From: Gordionus sp. m RMFG-2023 | Taxonomy: Eukaryota; Nematomorpha; Gordioida; Chordodea; Parachordodidae | Length of the DNA stretch: 64,000 nt | Reading direction: 5' to 3' | NCBI RefSeq assembly: GCF_954871325.1 | Contig: NC_088778.1 | Location: 17,635,666-17,699,665, forward strand | In this document: one piece after another, positions 44,508 to 56,263 of the stretch | Numbering within the stretch: the stretch's first letter is position 1 | How the letters are laid out: each line of letters begins with the position of its first letter | Made by a program: the position numbers and the translations under genes | Notes under the pieces: generated by a model | The model's input: only the letters and a program-made list of their open reading frames with translations | What the model was told of the DNA's origin: nothing | Database searches by the model: none

Positions 44508-45271
44508 CGAAAAATGGATTACATTTTATAAAATGGATGAGGGGAAAAAATACATTAGAAGCTTATATAATGATAATTTCGAATATTTATGAATAATTAA
44601 AATATTATTGAATACTATTATTCTAATATAATTGATAAGTAAAACACGAATTGAATTACATGCGTTTAAGACCGAGTGTATACCAAAAATTATAAATTTT
44701 ATTTTTAAAAATAGAATCAATTATACAGAATGACTTATTACTTCAGAAAATGCAAAATGTCTCATTATCTTTGCTATTACTAGAAGAAATGCATAAAAAA
44801 GATTCATTTTGGAAACCTTATTTAGGTTACTTGATTTTCTAGATATTTTAAATAAAAATTTATTTACATAATAAAGAAAGAAGGAAAGAAAGAAAGAATT
44901 TTAATATTAATTAACCGGTAAAGAAATTAAAGATATTGTTAAATAGGAAGTTATTTATTTATATATATAATGAAAATTAGATATCTTACCACAGACGTTT
45001 AACACCCCCTTGTATTTTAGTGAGAATGATTTTGAGATCGCGAAATCGAGTTTGTCATTTGATTTCATATATAATCACGTTTGCAGCATTTCAAGGCAAT
45101 ATGTTTACATATATAGATTACTTAAAGTATGTTTTATTTGTTTTTAAACTAAAATACCGGGTGACTCAAAAACGCCGCCTTTTAAAATATTTATCTAAAA
45201 CTCTTCATGTTTTTTAATGAAATTTCGTGTTTTATTAAAAAAATATATGAAACTTAATATCCTCATTTTTT
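44508..45271. other. AT-rich region, no gene seen
   Basis: Includes a gaaag microsatellite (about 44875-44897) and, at about 45160, ccgggtgactcaaaaacgcc, which looks like the tip of a mariner-type element without an identifiable partner. Frames at 44526-44720 and 45020-45217 carry no domain. Confidence 0.4.
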
Positions 45272-45515
45272 CAGAGATCTACAGGCTCGGTTCAGAGCTT
45301 GGGCCGGGCCGTATTTCAATTTTTTTAAATATACCCCGGCTGGGCCTAATAAATTTTTTTTTAAATGACCGGGCCTAAAAATATTTTTAAAAAAATACCC
45401 GGACCGTGCCATATATTTTATAATCGAATATTTTAAATCGCCTTTATTAGCTATAAAATTAAAAATAAATATAATATATTTTAAAAAAATCCGGACCGGG
45501 CCTGAAAATAATAGG
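45272..45515. mobile_element. Truncated hAT-like terminus, CAGAGA-CAGGC family
   Basis: It starts CAGAGATCTACAGGCTCGG and shows gggccgggccgt, cccggctgggcc and accgggcct words. It then shares a roughly 100-bp AT stretch (ttaaatcgcctttattagct) with 54323-54515. It stops just before the next tip at about 45524. No TSD. Confidence 0.65.
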
Positions 45516-45523
45516 GCTGTGCC

Positions 45524-45660
45524 GATATTAAATATTAATCGGCACCGAAATTTAACGTTTTCAAAAATATCAGATCTGGACGATATTTTTTATCGTTTTT
45601 GGTTATTATTTATATAATCATATAATTTTTTATTTTATGCTTAATTTCATAAAAATAAAT
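45524..45660. mobile_element. Terminal fragment of the TAGGGCTGTGCCGAT hAT family
   Basis: TAGGGCTGTGCCGATATTAA and the adjoining ggcaccgaaatttaacg...aaaatatcagatc match (inverted) the right end of 33481-34252. The other end is absent. Confidence 0.7.
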
Positions 45661-45673
45661 TAATGAGAGGAAC

Positions 45674-46508
45674 TAGAGGTCTGCATTGGGCGGGTTTCCC
45701 GTTCATCCAATGTTTTAACAACAATTTAACCCGCCCGCCCAGCCCACCCATAGTTTTCAAAAAAATATATACCCGCCCGCCCATTAGTCTAAAATTTTTT
45801 ACCCGCCCGCCCATTATTTATAAAAAATTTTTAACCCAAGTCCGCTTATAAAATTTAATTATGGTCATTCTTTCATTTTTTTAAGCATCTAATAAAAATA
45901 TTTCAGCATTACACCTCTACAAAAAGTTTATAATTTAGGAAATTAATATAAGTATAAAAATAAATGTAAATTATGGACAATTAATTTGATAAATTGAGTA
46001 TTTATGAAAAAATAAAAATGTAAAATTAATATTATATGTAAATTATAATGCAAAAATAATAATGAATCGACATTTTCTGGATTCAAACACGTTCTCCTTT
46101 GTTTTAAAAATCTTACAGCAATGCTAATCCCGTGTTCGGAAGAAACACTAGAAAAGTTTTATTACATTCCCATAAATGGAAATTTTTAATAGACAAAAAT
46201 GTTTATTTATTCTAAGAAAAAAGTTTTATTGTTGTGTTTATTAATAATATAGTTAAGTAAATGTTCTTCACTTAAAAAAAAGAAATATTGTTAGTGATCA
46301 TAAACAATTTTTTTTTGTTTGTTTTTGAACAAAAATTTTAAATTTCCTTAACCCGCCCGATCATTGTTTAAATTTCTTAACCCACCCGCCCAGCCCGCCC
46401 ATAGTTTCAAATTATTTTTAACCCGCCCGCCTGCCCATTCTCGAAAATTTTTTTACCCGCCCATCCGCCAGCTCATTTATATAAGCGGGCGTGGGCGGCA
46501 GACCTCTA
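45674..46508 (-). mobile_element. 835-bp hAT deletion derivative, TAGAGGTCTGCA family (second copy)
   Basis: Ends TAGAGGTCTGCATTGGGCG and GGCAGACCTCTA, flanked by a perfect 8-bp TSD AGAGGAAC (45666-45673, 46509-46516). Same length class and interior as 32577-33409, with a central remnant of the transposase C-terminus at about 46070-46160 (minus strand). Subterminal cccgcccg clusters are even denser than in the first copy. Confidence 0.93.
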
Positions 46509-46624
46509 AGAGGAACTATACAATTTATTTGTTATAATTGTTAAAAAATAGTTTCAAATTTTATATTATATGCAAAAAGAAAAGTATTTTAAAATATCTA
46601 AAGAGTCCAATTCGGTTTTTGTTG

Positions 46625-46840
46625 CTAAACGGTTCAATATATCCAATTTTAAAAACAGCTAACTCAAGATTTTGGTCGAAAGTAAATTACTCAAGCTAAT
46701 TGATTTTTCCCATAGATGGCAGAAAGGTTTGGACTTCTATTGGTGAAATTTCAAGCCTTAGGTAATATTATTTTGACTAAAATTTTGATTTAGCCCTCTT
46801 TTAAAATCGACTAAACAGAGCTGTTTAACAATACAACATT
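46625..46840. mobile_element. Degenerate TAGTGTTGTTAA-family MITE
   Basis: gttgctaaacggttc ... aacagctaactcaagattttgg ... tttaacaataca follows the order of 2545-2767 with many changes. Ends are decayed and no TSD is readable. An old member, directly left of the LTR element. Confidence 0.65.
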
Positions 46841-46881
46841 CACCCATAAACATTGCAAATATTTTAAATGAGAATATTAAC

Positions 46882-47375
46882 TGTTGTAATTGTGGTAACA
46901 TGCAAATTTACTAGATTAAGAAAAACGCCAGACAGGCAGATTACTTTTAAACAAAATTACGAAGCCCAAAGATATTCAAATCTACAAGAATTAAATCTCG
47001 GTACAAATTGAGACTATGCAAATGTTGATTAAAGAAAAAGGATATATAAGGAGAAATTATGATGCGAAAAATGATGATTAAATTATGATTTTACGAACTT
47101 AATTTTTTTAATCTTTAATTTTATTTTAATTTTATTTTAATTTTTTTATATTATTTTAATTTCTTATTTTATTTATGATTATGTAATTAGTATTTATATT
47201 AATTAATAAAGTATTAGTAGTTAATTTATTTATACTATTATTTTATTCTCTAAATTATCTCAACCACTACATTTGTTGGCCGAAACAATGTTCTATGGAC
47301 ACATTCAGTCTAATTAACTTTTCTTTATTTGACAATGGTTCTAAGTTCCCAAATAAATTCTACTTAACTTCTACA
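46882..47375 (+). repeat. 5' LTR of the non-autonomous LTR element
   Basis: 494 bp. The first 230 bp are almost identical to 48416-48650, and the tail cttttctttatttgacaatgg recurs in the 3' LTR. The middle A/T part is about 140 bp longer than in the partner. Confidence 0.8.
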
Positions 47376-48415
47376 TTGGTGTTGGAGAGCGGAGGAGACC
47401 GGGCCATTACAATAATTCAGTCTAATTAACTCTGAAAAGAGATTCTAAATAAAGGGGGAAGGGGATGTATGAAATGACTATCGACACAAAGACAAAGAAT
47501 GAGGTCAATGAAACATGGTGTCAATATCAATGGTCGTAATTCGAAAAAGAATAGAATTAGTCGTTTAATTAAAAGGAATTCGTCACAAGAAATCGTTATA
47601 CATACAAGCGATCGATGTAGCTAAAAGAAATTTGTTATAAATTGTTATTAAAGATATACGGTTAACTGTTATTTAAGTTGATAATATTTAGAAAAATATC
47701 AGGTTGTTGATTAACCAAAATCTTCATAAAGAGAAACGGCTTTTCGTCATTAGAAAATTTATGCCGCAATCGAGCTCAATTAGAGATCGGATTTTTTATT
47801 TTGGATCAAAAGATACAAGAAATCATTATCGTATAAGAAATCTTAAGACAACGTGGATATCTTGACAAGCGACTAGGTAGAACAAGTGGTCAAGACCAGG
47901 ATGCTATCGTTAATCGTTGACAAATTATCGCCAGTTGCTTATCAAAACTTTAGTATAGGATAAAAAATCGATGATCTTAGAAACAAGAAGTCGGGGAAAC
48001 CATCGTTACTCGCAGACAAATTATCGGCAGTCGTTTACCGTCATTAGTTACTAGAAATCGTTAGAAAGAAGCACAGACTAGGATAATTTGGGATTAAAAC
48101 GAAATATAATTAAAAGAGCTAGAAGAATGTATCGGGAATCATGATAACAGATTCGTCAATGGCCTATAAAGATCAAGAGATAATCGTTTACAAGGGGTTG
48201 ACAAGAAACAGAAGGAATCAAGAATTTCATAGTGTAATAGGATACAAACAGTCCTTAGAAGTGAAGAATATTAGACAATAGACCGCCGTCGTTAGAAACT
48301 TGAAGACATTAAAGATTAAGACGAATAGATTTGGTGGAGAAACAAGATCAGTAAAGTCAAAATCGGAAGAAAGGAGATCATTCGCAGAATGGTGGGACTA
48401 ATCTAAGTGGAAAGG

Positions 48416-48768
48416 TGTTGTAATTGTGGTAACATGCAAATTTACTAGATTAAGAAAAACGCCAGACAGGCAGATTACTTTTAAACAAAATTACGAAGCC
48501 CGAAGATATTCAAATCTACAAGAATTAAATCTCGATACAAATTGAGACTATGCAAATGTTGATTAAAGAAAAAGGATATATAAGGAGAAATTATGATGCG
48601 AAGATGATTAAATTATGATTTTACGAACTTAATTTTTTTTAATCTTTAATTTTTAATTTTAATTAATTTATTTGATTATTTTTTTATCTTTATCATTTTA
48701 GTTTTAACCTTTCTTTATTTGACAACGGTTCTAATCTCTCAATCCTTAAAAAACATCAAAATGTTACA
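48416..48768 (+). repeat. 3' LTR of the non-autonomous LTR element
   Basis: 353 bp, TGTTGT...GTTACA, followed directly by the TSD TTAAC. Confidence 0.8.
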
Positions 48769-48773
48769 TTAAC

Positions 48774-50055
48774 TTTTGGAGAATAAAAAAAATAAAATGC
48801 ACTTAATTATTCATAGAAGTTTGTTTATTTTAAATAGAAAATATTGATATTTTTATTGCATTGATAGATAGGTAGTAAATAAAAATCAATATAAATATCT
48901 GATTGGTAAAAAAATTATGGATCAGCACTGCCCTATAATATATAAGACCTACGGTGGGCTGAATTTTTTTAAAAAAAAAATAACCCGGAACCGGCAGTAT
49001 GGTATCTTGGCAGGTCTTGGAATTTAATAGAGTCATTTTTTTCCAGTATGTTAAACTATAGCTGGCTCCCTGCTTTTTTCAAATTTTTTCTCTTATGAAT
49101 TATTATGAAAAACGCAAACATACTTTGAGATTTTTATTTAAATACAATTATCATTATACATAAATATAATTTGGATAGAGCTCCAGCTTCTTTTTTTCTT
49201 CTTTATGTTTTTAATTTATTTAAGACTTGAATTTAGATCAGGGGTTTTCGGAATATGAACCCCAAATTATATTTCACTTTTTTCTAGGAACTTTAGGATT
49301 AAACTTCACGCATTCCAATTTTTCTTCTCATGGCATAACTTTTTCAGTTTAAGATCTTCTTTTAATAACATTTTAAATTTATTTTATTTTTTTGTGTGTT
49401 AATAAAAGGGCGTTTAATAGTCAGATTTGTTTGATGACCAATATTTGGCTTTAAAATTTAGGTTTAGGGAAATATTTTTAAATAGGCGATCGTCCGGCTA
49501 TAGTCCAACATAGTGGGAATCCATCTAGCTTGTTTTTAAAAAAGAGATTAAAGGTATTGAGTTATTACCACATTTTAGAATTTTTGCATATAATTTCCTA
49601 AAAATCGACTCGATCAAATTCTGAATAAATGAAGATATTAAGTTACATTTATTCTTTATTAAAATAGGAAATTACTTAAAAAATCGAATGAAGCATTTTA
49701 GAGCAGATTTATATATTTTTCCCTAATTTCAATTAAGGTTCATGTTTCTACAACAACCATTTTATAAATTAATTATGTTTGATATCTATATTGTGTATAG
49801 TTAAATTTTTGACCCGCCTCACTCCGACCCTTTATAAGGCTTTTTAGGTGTCTAATTACTATAGAAAAATATAAAAGAATTGAATATCTTTTCTGAGAAT
49901 GGTTATATGTTATTTTAAAATACACACTTGAATCATTAATATATAAAATTTCTTAATTAAAGGAGAAAAATATGGAAGCAGAGCCCTAGGCCAAGACAAT
50001 AGGATAGACTGCAATCTTCCTTAATTTTTGAACCGTTCACACAGCTTGAATTTGG
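48774..50055. other. AT-rich region, no gene seen
   Basis: A short GC-richer island at about 48950-49005 (cctacggtgggctgaa, aacccggaaccggc) may be another eroded hAT terminus. Otherwise featureless. Confidence 0.4.
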
Positions 50056-50059
50056 CAAT

Positions 50060-50890
50060 AAATGTAAAAAATGGCGCTAAGGTCAAATCCACCTTGTTCT
50101 ATAAGGATTTTATATTTATTGAGTCGAAAAATCGACAGAAACAACAAGAGGAATGCTATTTCCAATAGCTATAGCAATTGTCACTAGGATCCTCTTTCAC
50201 CTGAGGTTAAAAATCCTACCTGTTTCATTCCCTTCTCTGCAATAACTTTACCATGATCTTGGACAGTGGTTACTCCAGTTTCATCCATGTTCCATATGTC
50301 CTGTGGTTCAATTTATATTCATCCATTAGAGATTTTAAATTATCAAATTTTTTTGACAATATGAAGATTGAAGCCTTGAGCTTTAGCCAAACTTGTTACT
50401 TAAGGAGTTCTTAGGGATAATTTAGGATGTCTATGTTTGAACCCTTTAATCAATCCATGCCCACCATTCCATCACGGGTCCAACTTTCAGGAAACTAACT
50501 CATATTTTGCTAAATCATGTGCTAATAATCTTAACTAATATTATTTATATTCTTTAAAATATAAATTTTATCTGCTTTATGCCAAAACCTATGAGTGATT
50601 TGCTAGCTTGAATGTGTTATCTTTTAAAATGCCCTCAGAGCTTTGGCGAATATTAACCTTGAACTCCATCTCATATGAGGATATTGCAAAGTCTCTTTGT
50701 ACTTATACATTGATCTTCTTAAGGTTGTTCTAGGAATATTAAATTTAGTATCTATTGATAATATTGATCTTTTATTAATGATTATATCATCAATTACTAG
50801 TTTAATTTGTTCACCACTTATTTTGCACCAATTTTGTTTTGCGCGAGCTTTCATTTCAATATGAATGTATGAATTTTGGCCAGTCAATGC
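50060..50890 (-). pseudogene. pogo/Tigger-type DDE transposase relic
   Basis: On the minus strand, 50624-50887 contains GEQIKLVIDDIIINKRSILS and FNIPRTTLRR, a pipsqueak-like helix-turn-helix that binds the element ends. About 50400-50520 reads remnants of GLIKGFKHRHPKLSLRTP, the CENP-B-type second DNA-binding unit. About 50090-50310 reads DIWNMDETGVTTVQDHGKV, then GMKQVGFLTSGERG and AIAIGNSIP, the first catalytic Asp segment of DDE_1 enzymes. Several stops and frameshifts break it, and the part with the later catalytic residues is missing. Terminal repeats were not located. Confidence 0.82.
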
Positions 50891-52899
50891 ATGCTCACCT
50901 GTCTATTATTTTTAAGGCCTTTATATGTATATTAAATAAAACTTTTAAAGTCTAATTTTTTGTGTGAATAATGCCAAATGCCTAAGGATAATATTTATAT
51001 AAAATATCAGTAATCTAAAATAGTAATTTTTTCACCAAACAAAAAAAATGTGTAACGTGATTTTTTCAGAAAGAGGTTCTAAAAACAGTTTATTTAAAAT
51101 ATTATTTTATTGGATTGCTCTATTCAATAAATGAACTTAGGTGAGGTACATATCATAAATATACACAGGGCGGGCCAGTCTTTAAACATGACCATTTATG
51201 GCACATTTTCCTTACCCTTTTTGAATTTCTGGCTAGTTAATTGCGAAAACAAAAGAGAGGGGGTGGGGAAATTAAAATTGAATAAATTAAATTGTTGCGA
51301 ACACGACACTTTGCATTATTAGGTCGAATAATGTGGGATATTAAATCAAGAAACGTAATTAAATAATAAAGTAAAAAATATAATATTTTTCTAATTTATA
51401 TAAACTTAATTGTATATAATTAAATGAAAATATATATAATTATAAATCAACATTTTGTAGTTCATGGGTGCCATATTGTTTTGCTTCTCTTTTTTTTATC
51501 TAAACAAAACTAGGTATAATATTTAAAGGTATGATGCTCTCTATCTCTAGTCTCTTTGGCATATTTATCGAGATTGAATTATATGTATTTAATTAAGTTA
51601 TGAAAAGACCTGCCAAAAAGTGTCATTTGGGTATAGATATGGTTCACTCACATAATGAACAGCCAATCTATAATCATATGAGTGTTATAAATTTCGAAGG
51701 CTTGGCAAAACAATACTATTATTTATCATTTGTAATATGCGTAGACATCTAAATAATCATTTATATTAAATTTATTCTTATTATTAATATAACTTATGAA
51801 GGGCAAGATCTTTACTAAAATTTCATTTTATACAATAATATGCAATTTATAGAATTAACAAGATTATACAAGTTCTTCTTAAGTTATCATTAATTAAATA
51901 ACACCAAAACCGAAGGCTCTAGAAGAAAATGGATTTGAAATTAAAATATGTAGAGTTTTCGCATCGTATAGAAAAGTTTTTAATAGAAATGTGTCAATTC
52001 AAATCTGACAGTTTCATTCAAGTCTGATATTTTAAATTTCTCACGATTTAAGTCATAAGCACGTGAAATTGAAAATGTGAGATTTTAATGACTATGAGAT
52101 CTTGAAAATTTAAATGGCCTTCAATCTATTTAAAGATATCAAAATTTCAATTCCACACGTTATTAGCCGTGTGATTTTGATGGTGTGAGTTTTCACAGAT
52201 TTTATTTTTCTAATCATTAGAAATTTTATTTTTATCATCAAATTGTTGTCAATAACGCTCAACTGATTCTGAAATATTTATTTAATTTTTTAGAAATTAT
52301 CTCAAAACAAATCGTCTCAAAACTTTATATTTTACGACCATTTTACTTATGAAGATTACAGGTTAATAACAATTTAAGATTTTTTCTCTAATTAAATAAA
52401 TATTTAAAACAAAATAAAGGTTAGAAAAGGTTATACTATATTTTATTTTGGCTTAATTCATATTTTATATCACAATCCTTCCCACTTTAAAATTTGTGCT
52501 TATGATTTTAGTTTTTTTATAAAATAAATGTTTAATTTACGTAATGAGAACTAGATCTCACAGAAATCAAATCTAATATTTCAATATTCGTTTCAAACGA
52601 ATAATACGAGTATTATATTCCATTTTCGAAATATTTGATTCTATTTGAATAGTTTAAAATAATTAATTCACCATTAATATACCTTGTTTATAATTACAAA
52701 CAATAGATGATAATACTAATGACGTTTATAACTTTCAAATTTTAATTCAATTCTAAATAGAAAAATTTAATAATCGTTCGTTATAAGCAGAGTTGCTAAA
52801 GGCGCCGCTATATTTTTTCAAAAACACCTGTAAAACAGCTATTTTTTAACTCGGGAACGGGAACTGTCATGTTTATTCCACTTCCAACCAACGGCACCT
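50891..52899. other. AT-rich region, no gene seen
   Basis: cacagggcgggccagtcttt at about 51165 resembles the tip of a mariner-like element, without a partner. The palindrome-like stretch at about 52000-52200 (phrases with agtcataagcacgtgaaatt and gtgtgattttgatggtgtgag) is unexplained. No frame shows a domain. Confidence 0.4.
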
Positions 52900-53225
52900 A
52901 TTCAACCAATCATTCTTTGCCTTCCGTTCAGCATGTCTAAACCATCTCAGTCTATTAATTTGCCTTCCGTTCAACATGTTTAAACCATCAGTCTATTTAT
53001 TCTCAAGACATCACCTATTGATTCTATCCCAATCCTTTCTCTCAGTTCCTAGCTTGTTTTTCTTCTCAATGAGATACTCTTCATATTCATTTAATCATTC
53101 CTTCAATCTGGCTTCGCTTAATTGCCCATGTCTCGCTGCCATACATCATACAACTTCTCTCACAGCTTGTATAAACTCCTTCAAAGTTAACGAGACATTT
53201 TTATCGGTTAAAATTGAAGACACTT
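52900..53225 (-). pseudogene. LINE C-terminal fragment
   Basis: On the minus strand LRWFRHAERKA (compare RLRWYGHTMRR of the RTE LINE) is followed upstream by SCVRSCMMYGSETWAIKRSQ, the 'LYGSETW' motif found after RT in RTE/CR1-like LINEs. A roughly 45-bp stretch (tttgccttccgttca-catgt-taaaccatc) is duplicated in tandem. Strongly decayed, and distinct from the family at 41370. Confidence 0.6.
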
Positions 53226-53882
53226 AAATTTTTACAAGCATATCTTATATGAATATTTATTTAAATTTATAAAACTATTTAATTAAATGTAGAGCGAGTT
53301 GTTATATTTATTTATTTTTGCCATTTTTAAACTCAAGTTAGAAAACATTACAAGAAATATATCTTCCAAAAGTGGTTGAATGTTTAAGAATGGAAGTTCT
53401 GAAATGAATGAAGATTTTCAACTTGTTGGATATCAATGGTGTCACAACATTTACGCAGTGTCTACCACAATATCAATTTAGTGTTCATCGGATATAGAGA
53501 AAGCTTTAGAAAATATATTTAAAATTATATATTATATCCAAAAGCTCATTTCAAAAGTGTCAGTCTTTAGAAAATAGACAAAATTGTCCACAAATATGGC
53601 TGGTATTATAATTAAAAAATTGGGAAGTTATTTGATATCTACAAATACCACAAGGTGCTTTAACTCAAGAACGTAAATTTATTAAAGAATATAGTCAAGT
53701 GATATAATCGTTATTTTTCGAAATGAATAAATTTCAGATTAGGGAATCTTGACAAAGACTTTGAAGATCCTTGAAGATGAGCTTTATATGAATGTGAATT
53801 TTTTTTTTAACTCCAACTGTTTCTAGACTCATTCAAATAAAAGGATTTTGCAGAAGAACTTTGCCAACTTATTGTAGAGTCT
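53226..53882. other. AT-rich region, possible unrecognised protein relic
   Basis: On the plus strand around 53400-53700 several broken frames look protein-like (for example EDFQLVGYQWCHNIYAVST), but I recognise no family. The region ends with the TSD TAGAGTCT (53875-53882). Confidence 0.3.
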
Positions 53883-54179
53883 GGCGCGTACGCAGGAATT
53901 TGGTCTGGGGGGGGGATAATAAAATTTTTTATGAAATATTATTATTTAAAAATATTAAGCATTAGGACTATTAACTTTTCTAATACATAATTTTAAATTA
54001 ATGTGAATTACAAAAAAATTATATATATATAAACTGGCATTGAAAAACTATAAAATAAATGTGAATTAAAAATGAATATAACCACGATATGAATCACTTA
54101 AATGACCCAAAATTGAAATTTGAATTTTTTGAGCCTTAGTATAAAAAATTTAAATGTTGGAAATATAAATTAAATCACA

Positions 54180-55266
54180 AAATGTTTCTTAGGAATAATT
54201 GTATTTTGTATGTTTTGAGAGCTAATTTTTCAATTATCTATCTTGGCGTTAAATACCTAATATTCAAAAGATCCTAATCATTCAATCTACTTTCAGAAGT
54301 TGTATTTCATAGGTATGTTTCTCAGAGACTTGCAGGCCCGGCCCCCGGGCCGGACCATATTATAATTTTTTTAAACATACCCGGGCTGGGTCTAAAAAAT
54401 TTTTTTTAAAAAATATCCGGGCCGAGCTGTATATTTTAAAACTAAATATTTGAAATCGACATAATTAGCTATAAAGATCAAAAATAAATATAATTTATTT
54501 TAAAAAAATTGGGAATATAATCTAAAATGTGTTTGAAATAATGCAAAGCATCCATAGCATTTTTGGAACTGTATCAACCATAGTTAATCTTTTAATCATA
54601 GTTATTCAGCTAATAAGGTATCATAAGATACTTTAACATCTTCATGATAAAAATCTAACAAATATTTTTTTTTCTATCACCATCTGAAAAAGGTTGGAAA
54701 GGCTTTTGTGGAAGTAATATCTGCGGATTTGTAAGTGCTGATTGATGAATTAAAAACCATTCATTTATTTGGGTTATAAATGTATCTAAGAGAGGGGACA
54801 TTTGTTTTATAATACTCTTCTACTAATCCTATATTAATGTTTTGACGATGAGCTTGCTTGCTGCAAGTCGAGGGGGACAAATTTTAAACACGTATAGCTC
54901 TGCTTTTGACTCAACAATAACATATTAAATATGTTCTTCATCAACATTAGCTCTAATTTACTGAGTTCTAATAAAATGCTCTCCGCTATTCTCATCTTCT
55001 TAGTCTAGGTCATGTTTTTGAAAAGTATTAGATAAAATAGTTGTAAAATTAAATAATACATTCTAATGAGAAAAAAGAAAGAAAGAAATAAGTATTGAAT
55101 CCAATAATTTTCTTGCTTCTGAGGAAATATTTCTTCCAAGCCATTGGGATATTTCAGTAATTGCATTAATAATCGGCTCTTCTAACTCCATAAAAGCTGT
55201 TATGCTTGATGACGGAGACTCGATCTCATTGGACAAGTTTGCAATTTCTTTCTTCCTGTTGGACAA
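54180..55266 (-). pseudogene. hAT transposase relic of the ZMYM1/ZNF862-like type
   Basis: From the right: 55266-55063 reads SSSITAFMELEEPIINAITE, ISQWLGRNIS and ARKLLDSI. About 55000-54660 reads PRLAASKLIVKTLI and KQMSPLLDTFITQINEWF, then PFQPFSDGDRKK. About 54665-54540 reads LLDFYHEDVKVSYDTLLAE and NAMDALHYFKHILDY. Left of the insert, about 54300-54190, reads RLND, DLLNIRYLT and IIEKLALKT, in the place of the C-terminal dimerisation helix. The order fits hAT proteins of the ZMYM1/'52 kDa repressor' kind. Many stops are present and the N-terminal finger is missing. Family call by eye only. Confidence 0.6.
54323..54515. mobile_element. Nested truncated CAGAGA-CAGGC terminus
   Basis: It starts CAGAGACTTGCAGGCCCGG, with gccccccgggccgg words, and shares its AT tail with 45272-45515. 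It interrupts the transposase relic of 53883-55541. No TSD was found, so the inner end may be a truncation. Confidence 0.65.
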
Positions 55267-55549
55267 GGAGTTTCAGAAATAATTATTATTTGACTAAAAA
55301 TTTAGATAAATAATACGCCATTAAAATTTGAAAATAATAGGTAAATTACGCCAAGGAAAACTTGATATCGAAATTAATTGGTAAAATATCTTAGTAGATG
55401 AATGTGATATATAAATGTAATTAAATATATTATATAAGATAAGAATAAATATTAACAAATATAAATTAATCAATAATATTTTTGAAAAATATAATTCGGC
55501 ATCTGCATTTTTTGGCTTTGGCCGTTACGTACGCGCCTGAGTAGAGTCT

Positions 55550-55650
55550 CTTATACGTTGCATTAATAAGTTTTATAATTTTATAAAAATAAGTTTTTTT
55601 AATAACTTTATTGCATATTTTCAACTGTTTGTAATGATGATAATATCATA
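55550..55650. other. AT-rich spacer between two hAT elements
   Basis: About 100 bp of unique sequence. Ends in gctgctat (55651-55658), the TSD of the next element. Confidence 0.5.
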
Positions 55651-55658
55651 GCTGCTAT

Positions 55659-56255
55659 CAGGGCTTCTACCGCTAAGTATAGAGGTTTGGGACGTTTTAG
55701 TTTTTAGTTTAAAATTTTAAAAAGATTTTGTTCCATTTCTGTTTTTCTTGAAAAAATTTATATCGGTTCGGTTTAATTATTATGGTTCTTTTCGGTACAT
55801 TCCGGTTTTTATAAATTTGATTTTTTTAAACAAAATTAATCATAAACCTTATATAGAGAAAAATATTTTTTATTTTTATAATTCCTTATTTAATTTAACC
55901 GTGAAGATTATTTCTTATCTAATTAACTAGTAATTTCCCTAACCTCTATTAAATTGAATATATAAAGAAACAATAAAATAGGTATTGATTGACATAAAGA
56001 TAATGGTGATTTAATTGTAAAAATTTTATTTGTAAAGAAATCACTAATTTAAATTGCCCCAATGAAAATTATAATTTCAAATTTAGGTTAATAATTTAAA
56101 ATTAATTATTTTAAAAAACCGTTATGAACCGGTTAAACCGGGTCAATATATTTATAACAGTTTGGTTCGCTCTCTTTATATTTTCTTTATAACGGTTACG
56201 GTTCAGAAAATTATAAAGGTTCGTTCCGGTTTCGCTGTTTGGTTCGAAGCCCCTA
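55659..56255. mobile_element. 597-bp non-autonomous hAT element (CAGGGCTTC / GAAGCCCCTA ends)
   Basis: It starts CAGGGCTTCTACCGC and ends GGTTCGAAGCCCCTA. Perfect 8-bp TSD GCTGCTAT (55651-55658, 56256-56263). Subterminal words ggttcggttt/accggttaaaccggg occur at both sides. No coding potential; the frame at 55748-55930 is fortuitous. Related in its ends to 6114-6836 (gcgaacc / ggttcg) but not alike in sequence. Confidence 0.92.
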
Positions 56256-56263
56256 GCTGCTAT

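Larger units (their letters stand above)
46882..48768 (+). mobile_element. Non-autonomous LTR element (1.9 kb), fossil
   Basis: Direct repeats at 46882-47375 and 48416-48768 start TGTTGTAATTGTGGTAACA and end TCTACA/GTTACA. A perfect 5-bp TSD TTAAC lies at 46877-46881 and 48769-48773. A primer-site-like TGGTGTTGGAGAG starts two bases after the first LTR, and a purine tract ggaaagg precedes the second. The roughly 1.04-kb interior has no frame of 60 codons and no recognisable domain, so it is of TRIM/LARD character and relied on another element's proteins. The shared 230-bp LTR core differs at only a few positions, so it is young; the LTRs differ in length. Confidence 0.85.
53883..55541 (-). 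mobile_element. hAT element with GGCGCGTACG termini (1.66 kb), decayed
   Basis: The left end GGCGCGTACGCAGGAATTT, followed by a G-run, pairs with the right end TTACGTACGCGCCTGAG. TAGAGTCT occurs at 53875-53882 and 55542-55549, an 8-bp TSD; four bases are missing at the left tip relative to the right. Transposase remains occupy about 54180-55266 on the minus strand, split by a nested terminus at 54323-54515. Confidence 0.8.

Noticed and set aside
45020-45217. 65-codon plus-strand frame
   Set aside because: No domain, biased composition, no neighbouring exon-like signals.
55748-55930. 60-codon plus-strand frame
   Set aside because: It lies inside the non-autonomous hAT element 55659-56255 and reflects its AT-rich interior.
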